Assembly: GCF_002887775.1 (NCBI RefSeq) | Contig: NZ_LOCM01000006.1 | Coordinates: forward strand, 15,192 to 79,191 | Reading direction: 5' to 3' | Origin: Streptococcus penaeicida | GTDB taxonomy: Bacteria; Bacillota; Bacilli; Lactobacillales; Streptococcaceae | Length of the DNA stretch: 64,000 nucleotides | In this document: one piece after another, positions 57,597-64,000 of the stretch | Layout of the letters: the number at the start of each line of letters is the position of its first letter | How positions within the stretch are numbered: the first letter of the stretch is position 1 | Position numbers and translations under genes: made by a program | The notes under the pieces: model-generated | Databases searched by the model: none | What the model saw: the letters and a program-made list of their open reading frames with translations, nothing else | What the model was told of the DNA's origin: nothing

Positions 57597-58388
57597 ATGA
57601 CTTTTCAGACAATTCTCTTAGAAAGTGTCGATGATACAGCAATCCTAACACTAAATCGACCGCAAGTATCCAATGGCTTTAACATTCCCATGTGTCAGGA
57701 AATACTAGAGGCTATTGATTACGTTACTCAAAATGATCAGCTCCATTTTCTGATTTTCAAAGCGACCGGAAAAGTATTTTCAGTCGGTGGAGATCTGGAT
57801 CAAATGGAAAAAGCAGTTAGTAATGATGATGTTCAGTCGCTTGTAGATATCGCTAAGCTGGTTCAGGAGATTTCGATAGCCATTAAACAATTACCTAAGC
57901 CGGTCATCATGTGCGCCGATGGAGCTGTCGCTGGCGCAGCAGCCAACATAGCTCTAGCAGTTGATTTTTGTCTGGCAAGCACTCAAACGAAATTCATCCA
58001 AGCTTTCGTCAATCTAGCCTTAGCTCCAGATGCAGGCGGTCTTTACCTCCTAACACGAGCTGTTGGTTTAAATCGAGCCACTCATTTGGTTATGACTGGG
58101 GAAAGTGTTAGCGCTGAAAAGGCACAGGATTATGGCTTTGTGTATCGTGCAGTGGAAACTGATAAAATGGACAAAACCCTTAACCAACTTTTAAAAAGGT
58201 TAAGAAGAGGTTCAACCAATTCTTATGCTGCTATGAAAGCACTTGTTTGGGAAAGTTACTTTAAAGGTTGGGACGATTATGGAAAACTAGAACTTGAATT
58301 GCAAGAAGAGCTAGCTTTTAAAGAGGATTTCAAGGAAGGTGTTCGAGCTTTCTCAGAAAGACGGCTACCACGTTTCCAAGGCAAGTAA
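57597..58388 (+). CDS. fabM: Trans-2-decenoyl-ACP isomerase FabM (enoyl-CoA hydratase fold)
   Basis: The 263-residue crotonase-fold protein has the oxyanion-hole regions [12 protein letters not shown] and [20 protein letters not shown] (about 103-122). In streptococci it isomerises trans-2- to cis-3-decenoyl-ACP to start unsaturated fatty acids. Identification rests on fold and on its place at the head of the fab cluster. AAGAAGGAA precedes the ATG. Confidence 0.9.
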   Translation: MTFQTILLESVDDTAILTLNRPQVSNGFNIPMCQEILEAIDYVTQNDQLHFLIFKATGKVFSVGGDLDQMEKAVSNDDVQSLVDIAKLVQEISIAIKQLPKPVIMCADGAVAGAAANIALAVDFCLASTQTKFIQAFVNLALAPDAGGLYLLTRAVGLNRATHLVMTGESVSAEKAQDYGFVYRAVETDKMDKTLNQLLKRLRRGSTNSYAAMKALVWESYFKGWDDYGKLELELQEELAFKEDFKEGVRAFSERRLPRFQGK

Positions 58389-58397
58389 GGTAAAGTC

Positions 58398-58438
58398 TTG
58401 CAAAAAACTTTGGTCTTTGATATAATTTGACTGTCAAA
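58398..58438 (+). promoter_or_regulatory. fabT promoter with FabT box
   Basis: TTGCAA (58398-58403) and TATAAT (58421-58426), spacer 17. TTTGACTGTCAAA (58426-58438) is a FabT-type palindrome overlapping the end of the -10 box: autoregulation. Confidence 0.88.
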
Positions 58439-58461
58439 GTTTATTGTTAGGAGGTGTTAAC

Positions 58462-58896
58462 TTGGAATATACAGAAATTAATGAATACCTAGTGGATGTT
58501 TTTAATCGGATTTTAGTTATTGAAGAAATGAGTTTAAAAACTAGTCAATTCAAGGATGTTTCTCTTAAAGAGATGCATACCATTGAAATTATAGGGAAAT
58601 TTAAAGACGTAACGCCAAGTGATATCGCCCGTGAATTGATGGTGACCTTAGGAACCGTAACAACCAGTCTTAATAAGTTAGAATCAAAAGGCTATATTGA
58701 GAGAAGACGTTCAAGTTCTGACCGTCGCGTCGTTTACTTAAGCTTGACAAAAAAAGGAAGACTCTTAGATCGTTTACATGCTAAATTCCATAAAAATATG
58801 GTTGGGCATGTTACAGCAGACATGGATGATGAAGCCATGAAAGCATTGCTAAGAGGCTTGAAAAATCTACATCAATTTTTGGAGGACTTAGTTTAA
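58462..58896 (+). CDS. fabT: Fatty-acid biosynthesis repressor FabT, MarR family
   Basis: The 144-residue protein is a MarR-type winged helix-turn-helix (recognition region [21 protein letters not shown], positions 58-78; wing [19 protein letters not shown] in 80-98). It represses the fab genes when bound to long acyl-ACP. The start is TTG at 58462 with GGAGG at normal spacing; an in-frame start 18 bases upstream overlaps that site. The stop overlaps fabH by one base. Confidence 0.94.
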   Translation: MEYTEINEYLVDVFNRILVIEEMSLKTSQFKDVSLKEMHTIEIIGKFKDVTPSDIARELMVTLGTVTTSLNKLESKGYIERRRSSSDRRVVYLSLTKKGRLLDRLHAKFHKNMVGHVTADMDDEAMKALLRGLKNLHQFLEDLV

Positions 58897-59870
58897 TGCC
58901 TTATTCCAAAATTAGTCAAGTTGCTCATTATTTACCTGAGCAAGTGGTTAGTAATCAAGCCTTGACTGATATATTAGATACAAATGATGAATGGATTTCT
59001 TCTAGGACAGGCATTAAAAATCGTCGTATCTCTCAAAATCAAAGCACCAGTGACCTAGCCAGTCAAGTCGCTCTGCAATTACTTGAAAAGTCAGGAAAAG
59101 AAGCAGAAGTTATCGACTTTATCATTGTTGCAACAATCTCAGCAGATAGTATAATGCCTTCGGTAGCAGCTAAAGTACAAGCAACCATCGGAGCGACAAA
59201 TGCCTTTGCTTTCGATTTAACAGCGGCATGTAGTGGTTTCGTCTTCGCCTTGGCTATGGCCGATAAATTGATCTGCTCAGGAGCTTATGGTAATGGTCTT
59301 GTAATCGGAGCAGAAACGCTTTCTAAAAGTTTAGATTGGACCGATCGGTCGACGGCTGTTCTTTTTGGAGATGGAGCTGGCGGAGTGTTGCTAGAATCGT
59401 CTGAACAAAAGCATATTTTAGCAGAGTCCTTGAACACTGACGGTAGTAGAGGATCATCTCTGACATCAGGCCAGAACAGCTTGAATTCACCTTTTTCAGA
59501 AAAGAGTGACAGTGACCCCTTCATCCATATGGATGGACGAGCAATCTTTGATTTCGCAATTCGTGACGTTTCAAAAAATATCAAGCAATTGATTGAAGAC
59601 TCAGGACTGGAAAAAGATGAGATTGATTATTTCTTGCTTCATCAAGCCAATCAACGGATCCTTGATAAGATGGCCCGAAAGATAGCTTGTCCCCGTGAGA
59701 AATTTTTAGAAAATATGATGGACTATGGGAATACCAGTGCAGCAAGCATTCCAATTCTCTTATCAGAGTCTGTCGCAAAAGGATCTATTTTATTAGATGG
59801 TAGCCAAGTTGTCTTGTTCTCCGGTTTCGGTGGAGGTTTGACTTGGGGAAGTCTAATTGTTAAAATTTAG
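58896..59870 (+). CDS. fabH: 3-oxoacyl-ACP synthase III
   Basis: The 324-residue thiolase-fold enzyme has the catalytic Cys112 in TAACSGF, His in LLHQANQRI and Asn in GNTSAAS. It condenses acetyl-CoA with malonyl-ACP to start chains. It overlaps fabT by one base (TAATG). Confidence 0.97.
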   Translation: MPYSKISQVAHYLPEQVVSNQALTDILDTNDEWISSRTGIKNRRISQNQSTSDLASQVALQLLEKSGKEAEVIDFIIVATISADSIMPSVAAKVQATIGATNAFAFDLTAACSGFVFALAMADKLICSGAYGNGLVIGAETLSKSLDWTDRSTAVLFGDGAGGVLLESSEQKHILAESLNTDGSRGSSLTSGQNSLNSPFSEKSDSDPFIHMDGRAIFDFAIRDVSKNIKQLIEDSGLEKDEIDYFLLHQANQRILDKMARKIACPREKFLENMMDYGNTSAASIPILLSESVAKGSILLDGSQVVLFSGFGGGLTWGSLIVKI

Positions 59871-59877
59871 TTATATC

Positions 59878-59898
59878 ATGTGCTTAGCACATTTATAA
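59878..59898 (+). terminator. Weak hairpin between fabH and acpP
   Basis: ATGTGC (59878-59883) and GCACAT (59887-59892) form a small stem, followed by TTTATAA. Possibly partial termination, or a fold that tunes the ratio of fabH and acpP. Confidence 0.45.
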
Positions 59899-59932
59899 AA
59901 AATAAAAAAAGAAACATTTAAGGAGAAATACA

Positions 59933-60157
59933 ATGTCAGTATTTGAGAAAGTGCAAGAAATTATCGTTGAAGAACTTGGTAAAGAAACAGAAGAAGTAAA
60001 AATGGAAACAACATTTGATGACTTAGACGCAGATTCTTTAGATGTCTTCCAAGTTATCTCAGAAATTGAAGATGCATTTGATATTCAAATCGAAACTGAA
60101 GAAGGTTTGAACACTGTAGGCGACTTAGTTGCTTACGTTGAAGAAAAAACAAAATAA
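59933..60157 (+). CDS. acpP: Acyl carrier protein
   Basis: The 74-residue acidic four-helix protein has the phosphopantetheine Ser35 in DADSLDVF. It carries growing acyl chains. AAGGAGAAA precedes the ATG. A hairpin and a FabT-controlled promoter lie after it, so fabK onward can be transcribed separately. Confidence 0.96.
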   Translation: MSVFEKVQEIIVEELGKETEEVKMETTFDDLDADSLDVFQVISEIEDAFDIQIETEEGLNTVGDLVAYVEEKTK

Positions 60158-60194
60158 GCCTTTTATTTAAAAAGATTATTTATATCATATCATT

Positions 60195-60245
60195 GAGGGT
60201 GAGATTAGCCCCTGTCAAAAGGACCTAACTCACTCTTTCTTATTT
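60195..60245 (+). terminator. Hairpin after acpP
   Basis: GGTGAGATTAG (about 60198-60208) and CTAACTCAC (about 60226-60235) pair with a bulge, then TTTCTTATTT. A likely terminator between acpP and fabK. Confidence 0.6.
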
Positions 60246-60270
60246 CTATATAGTTTGATAATCAAATTAA
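60246..60270 (+). promoter_or_regulatory. FabT box upstream of fabK
   Basis: TTTGATAATCAAA (60254-60266) with an AGTTTGATAATCAAATTA context is the third FabT box in the cluster. TATATA just upstream is a possible -10 box. It would control fabK-fabD-fabG-fabF. Confidence 0.82.
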
Positions 60271-60292
60271 TTTAAGGCAAGAAAAGGACACT

Positions 60293-61272
60293 ATGAAAAC
60301 ACGTATTACAGAGTTACTAGGAATTGAATACCCAATTTTCCAAGGAGGAATGGCCTGGGTTGCTGATGGGGATTTGGCAGGGGCCGTTTCAAACGCAGGG
60401 GGCTTAGGTATTATTGGTGGCGGAAATGCACCAAAAGAAGTGGTCAAAGCAAACATCGACCGCGTTAAATCTATTACTGATAAGCCTTTGGTGTTAACAT
60501 TATGCTCTTGTCACCTTTTGTTGATGATATTGTTGATTTGGTCATTGAAGAAGGTGTTAAAGTTGTTACAACAGGAGCTGGCAACCCAGGAAAATACATG
60601 GAGCGATTACATGATGCTGGTATAATGGTTATTCCAGTTGTTCCAAGTGTAGCCTTGGCTAAACGTATGGAAAAACTAGGTGTTGATGCCGTCATCACAG
60701 AGGGTATGGAAGCAGGAGGTCACATAGGTAAACTGACCACCATGACTTTAGTTAGACAAGTTGTAGATACGCTTGCAATTCCTGTTGTTGCTGCTGGTGG
60801 TATAGCTGATGGACATGGTGCAGCGGCAGCCTTTATGTTAGGTGCTGAAGCAGTTCAAGTTGGGACACGATTTGTTGTTGCCAAAGAGTCAAATGCCCAT
60901 CAAAACTTTAAAGATAAAATCCTCAAAGCAAAAGATATTGACACTGTAGTATCCGCTCAGGTTGTAGGCCATCCTGTCCGTGCTTTAAAAAACCGACTTA
61001 CTTCAGCCTATTCTAAAGCTGAAAAAGAATTCTTAGCTGATAAAAGAACAGCTCAAGATATTGAAGAAATGGGCGCTGGAGCACTTCGGATTGCAGTTGT
61101 GGATGGAGATGTGGTCAATGGTTCCGTTATGGCTGGTCAAATTGCCGGTTTAGTGGAAAAAGAAGAGAGTTGCCAAGCCATTATTGAGGATATTTTCTAT
61201 GGAGCTGCCGAGGTTATTCAGGCCCAAGCAGAACGATGGAATAACGTTAAAAGAAACAAAAACAAATTGTAG
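60293..61272 (+). CDS. fabK: Enoyl-ACP reductase II FabK (frameshift)
   Basis: The frame from ATG 60293 (after AAGGACACT) shifts at about 60487-60489 where one T is missing; restoring gives KPFGVNIMLLSPFVDD. The remainder ends at TAG 61272. Restored length is about 326 residues. It is the FMN-dependent enoyl reductase of streptococci (GGMAWVADGDLAGAVSNAGG region 18-37; AAGGIADGHGA). It reduces the double bond in the last elongation step and is essential without another reductase, so the frameshift is most likely an error. Confidence 0.93.
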
Positions 61273-61285
61273 ATGAGGTTGTCAA

Positions 61286-62212
61286 ATGACAAAATTAGCA
61301 CTATTATTTGCAGGTCAAGGGGCTCAAAAGCTTGGAATGGCAAGGGATTTTTATGATGCCTACCCAATTGCTAAAGAGACATTTGAGCAAGCTAAAGAGA
61401 TTTTAGGTTATGATTTACGTCAACTAATTGATCATGACGGCGAAAAGTTAAATCAAACGCGTTTCACACAACCTGCCATTTTAACAACATCAATAGCTAT
61501 CTATCGGGTTCTTGAATCTTATGATATCAAACCTGATATGGTAGCAGGTTTATCATTGGGGGAATATTCAGCATTAGTAGCATCAGGTGCTATTTCCTTT
61601 GAAGAAGCTTTGAAATTGGTGGCCAAACGTGGTCAGTTTATGGAAGAAGCGGCTCCAGCTGGAACAGGTAAGATGGTAGCTGTCTTAAATACACCAGCTA
61701 GTCTTATCGAAGACATTTGTCAAAAGGCTTCTGCCAAAGGCATCGTTTCACCTGCAAATTACAATACTCCGGGTCAAATTGTTATCGGAGGAGAGATTGA
61801 AGCTGTCAATGATGCTCTTGAACTCCTAAAAGAAGCTGGTGTCAAACGACTGATTCCTTTAAATGTTTCTGGTCCTTTTCATACAGCACTTCTTGAAACA
61901 GCCAGTCAAAAACTAAGTGAAGAATTAAAAATGATCTCCTTTAATGAATTTGACTGTCCACTAATTGGTAATACTGAAGCTGAACTAATGATGAAAGAGG
62001 ATATTCCTCAACTCTTAGCTCGGCAAGTCAAAGAGCCTGTTAGATTTTATGAAAGTATTAAAAAACTTCAAGAGAGAGGTTGCGACCAAGTTATTGAAAT
62101 TGGTCCTGGAAGTATTTTAAGTGGCTTTATTAAAAAAATAGATAAAAACTTAAAAACAACTAGTATTGAAGATATTTCTTCATTGCGACACTATTTAGAA
62201 GGTAGGAATTAA
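61286..62212 (+). CDS. fabD: Malonyl-CoA:ACP transacylase
   Basis: The 308-residue enzyme has the nucleophile Ser90 in GLSLGEYSAL and the His in VSGPFHTALL. It loads malonyl groups onto ACP. The ribosome site is GATGAGGTTG. It lies 13 bases after fabK. Confidence 0.96.
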   Translation: MTKLALLFAGQGAQKLGMARDFYDAYPIAKETFEQAKEILGYDLRQLIDHDGEKLNQTRFTQPAILTTSIAIYRVLESYDIKPDMVAGLSLGEYSALVASGAISFEEALKLVAKRGQFMEEAAPAGTGKMVAVLNTPASLIEDICQKASAKGIVSPANYNTPGQIVIGGEIEAVNDALELLKEAGVKRLIPLNVSGPFHTALLETASQKLSEELKMISFNEFDCPLIGNTEAELMMKEDIPQLLARQVKEPVRFYESIKKLQERGCDQVIEIGPGSILSGFIKKIDKNLKTTSIEDISSLRHYLEGRN

Positions 62213-62217
62213 GGTAA

Positions 62218-62952
62218 ATGGATATAAAAGGTAAAAATGTCTTTATCACTGGATCGACCCGTGGAATTGGTTTAGCTATTGCAAAAGAATTTGCTCAATT
62301 AGGTGCAAATATTATTTTGAATGGTCGTTCTGAAATTGCTCCTGAAGTATTGGTAGACTTCGAAGCATTTGAAGGGAAAACGATTTTTATTTCAGGTGAT
62401 GTCTCTGATAGTACAGATGCTCAAAGGATGATTGATCAAGCAGTTGAGACATTAGGTTCAGTAGATATTTTGGTCAATAATGCTGGCATCACCTATGATA
62501 AATTAGTCTTGCGAATGACCCAAGAAGATTTTGAAACGGTTCTCAGAATCAATTTAATTGGTGCCTTCAACATGACAAAATCAGTCTTAAAACCGATGTC
62601 AAAAGCTCGTCAAGGTGCTATTATCAATCTATCTAGCGTAGTTGGTTTGACTGGGAATATTGGTCAAGCTAATTATGCAGCCTCAAAAGCTGGTTTGATT
62701 GGTTTTACCAAATCAGTTGCCAAAGAAATTGCAGGTCGCGGTGTTACTGTAAATGCGATTGCACCTGGTTTTATTGAGTCTGATATGACAGATGTCTTGA
62801 CCGAAAAAACAAAAGACAGTATTCTCAGTCAGATTCCAATGAAACGAATTGGTAAGGCCCAAGAAGTTGCACAACTAGCAACCTATTTGGCTGGTCAAAA
62901 CTATATCACAGGTCAAGTTATTGCCATCGATGGTGGCATGACCATGCAGTAA
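62218..62952 (+). CDS. fabG: 3-oxoacyl-ACP reductase
   Basis: The 244-residue short-chain dehydrogenase has the NADPH motif TGSTRGIG, the NNAG motif, and Ser-Tyr-Lys in the active site (NLSSVVG, YAASKAG). It reduces 3-oxoacyl-ACP. Five bases separate it from fabD. Confidence 0.96.
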   Translation: MDIKGKNVFITGSTRGIGLAIAKEFAQLGANIILNGRSEIAPEVLVDFEAFEGKTIFISGDVSDSTDAQRMIDQAVETLGSVDILVNNAGITYDKLVLRMTQEDFETVLRINLIGAFNMTKSVLKPMSKARQGAIINLSSVVGLTGNIGQANYAASKAGLIGFTKSVAKEIAGRGVTVNAIAPGFIESDMTDVLTEKTKDSILSQIPMKRIGKAQEVAQLATYLAGQNYITGQVIAIDGGMTMQ

Positions 62953-62969
62953 ATTTGAGGTAAAGAAAA

Positions 62970-64000
62970 ATGACATTTAATAGAGTAGTAGTAACAGGAT
63001 ATGGTGTAACATCTCCCATTGGAAATACCCCTCAAGACTTTTGGTCTAGCTTAAAAAATGGTAAAATTGGAATTGGTCCAATCAGCAAGTTTGATACGAC
63101 AGATTTTGTTGTCAAAAATGCAGCTGAAATCAAGGATTTTCCATTTGATAAGTATTTTGTAAAAAAAGATTTAAACCGTTTTGATATGTATTCTCTTTAT
63201 GCATTGTATGCTGCCAAAGAAGCAGTAAGCAATGCGCAACTGGATTTAGACAGTGTTGACACGGACCGTATGGGCATCATTGTTGCAACAGGTATTGGTG
63301 GTATTCAAGAAATTGAAGATCAAGTTATCCGTTTACATGAAAAAGGACCAAGACGTGTTAAACCAATGACATTGCCAAAAGCTTTACCCAATATGGCTGC
63401 TGGTAATGTCGCTATGACATTAAATGCACATGGGATTTGTAAATCCATTAATACGGCTTGTGCTTCCTCTAATGATGCTATCGGAGATGCCTTCCATTTG
63501 ATTAAATTTGGCATGCAAGATGTGATGGTAACCGGAGGCGCAGAAGCAGCTATAACAAAATTTGCTATAGCTGGATTCCAAAGTTTAACAGCTTTATCAA
63601 CAACTGAAAACCCTGACCGTGCATCTATTCCTTTTGATAAGGATCGTAATGGATTTGTCATGGGTGAAGGATCAGGAATGCTTGTTTTAGAGAGTCTGGA
63701 ACATGCTCAAAAACGGGGAGCTACTATCCTGGCAGAAGTTGTTGGGTACGGTAACACTTGTGATGCCTACCATATGACTTCTCCACATCCAGAAGGTTTA
63801 GGAGCTCGAAAAGCCATTAATTTAGCACTTAAAGAAGCAAATATTACTTCGTCTGACATTGATTATGTTAATGCACATGGAACCTCTACTCCTGCTAATG
63901 AAAAAGGAGAAAGTCAAGCGATTGTTGCTGTCTTAGGTAAAGAAGTACCTGTTTCTTCTACTAAGTCATTTACAGGACACTTATTAGGTGCTGCTGGTGC
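62970..64000 (+). CDS. fabF: 3-oxoacyl-ACP synthase II (3' end outside window)
   Basis: The visible 343 residues show the catalytic Cys164 in NTACASSND, the first His in NAHGTSTPAN and the second in KSFTGHLLGAAGA, the last motif cut at the window edge. It elongates acyl chains and sets the amount of cis-vaccenate. GAGG lies 11 bases before the ATG. About 65-70 residues should be missing. Confidence 0.95.
   Translation, partial: MTFNRVVVTGYGVTSPIGNTPQDFWSSLKNGKIGIGPISKFDTTDFVVKNAAEIKDFPFDKYFVKKDLNRFDMYSLYALYAAKEAVSNAQLDLDSVDTDRMGIIVATGIGGIQEIEDQVIRLHEKGPRRVKPMTLPKALPNMAAGNVAMTLNAHGICKSINTACASSNDAIGDAFHLIKFGMQDVMVTGGAEAAITKFAIAGFQSLTALSTTENPDRASIPFDKDRNGFVMGEGSGMLVLESLEHAQKRGATILAEVVGYGNTCDAYHMTSPHPEGLGARKAINLALKEANITSSDIDYVNAHGTSTPANEKGESQAIVAVLGKEVPVSSTKSFTGHLLGAAG

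Overview
The window is a chromosomal segment of a low-GC Gram-positive coccus, almost certainly a Streptococcus. The scr operon, asp23, codY, the hrcA-grpE-dnaK-dnaJ cluster with CIRCE operators, and the fabM-fabT-fabH-acpP-fabK-fabD-fabG-fabF cluster with FabT boxes are all arranged as in streptococci. From memory, the order nusB / scrR-scrB-scrA-scrK / manA / secA / acpS / alr / recG resembles pyogenic-group streptococci. The species cannot be fixed from the sequence alone. No rRNA, tRNA, transposase or CRISPR array was seen. The window starts in non-coding, repeat-bearing DNA and ends inside fabF.

Layout. 1-885: non-coding, degenerate and repetitive DNA, then the rpsF promoter. 886-2066: rpsF-ssb-rpsR. 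2273-4106 (minus): a DUF1129-type membrane protein and corA. 4325-10377: uvrA, a proline peptidase, a dCMP deaminase, then efp-asp23-nusB. 10423-15899: sucrose locus, with scrR and scrB on minus, scrA and scrK on plus, and operators between. 16006-19644: beta-glucoside locus (RpiR-type regulator, PTS IIC, GH1 enzyme). 19813-20666: an unrecognised secreted-peptide gene with a translationally coupled small partner, flanked by a repeat of the end of the GH1 gene. 20812-28084: manA, secA, acpS-alr, recG. 28210-33484: aldo/keto reductase, asparaginase, a HAD-MazG-like fusion, a universal stress protein and an aminotransferase. 33676-37187: codY, then a divergent CsoR/CstR-like regulator facing rhodanese, CoA-disulfide reductase-rhodanese and rhodanese genes, which looks like a persulfide-handling operon. 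37433-41551: an HTH-CBS regulator, the PPDK regulatory kinase and pyruvate phosphate dikinase. 41778-44985: gatC-gatA-gatB. 45124-51653: purC, an EamA transporter, GlsB/YeaQ, a small membrane protein, cspA, an ACT protein with UPF0210, CsbD and a phosphoglycerate mutase-like protein, then two cell-wall enzymes up to 52234. 52370-57438: the heat-shock cluster. 57597-64000: type II fatty-acid synthesis.

Regulation visible in the sequence: two CIRCE elements around the hrcA promoter; three FabT boxes (fabM, fabT, fabK); a CodY box at codY; LacI-type operators between scrB and scrA; a CsoR-type palindrome in the rhodanese promoter; and many strong intrinsic terminators.

Quality warning. Five conserved genes (a GH1 glucosidase, secA, the PPDK regulator, dnaJ, fabK) each carry a single-base deletion in a short homopolymer, and a small membrane-protein gene carries an apparent insertion. 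Because secA, dnaJ and fabK are essential or near-essential, most of these are probably sequencing errors. The most unusual biology is the peptide/partner cassette at 19813-20666 and the single-cysteine CstR-like regulator of the persulfide operon.
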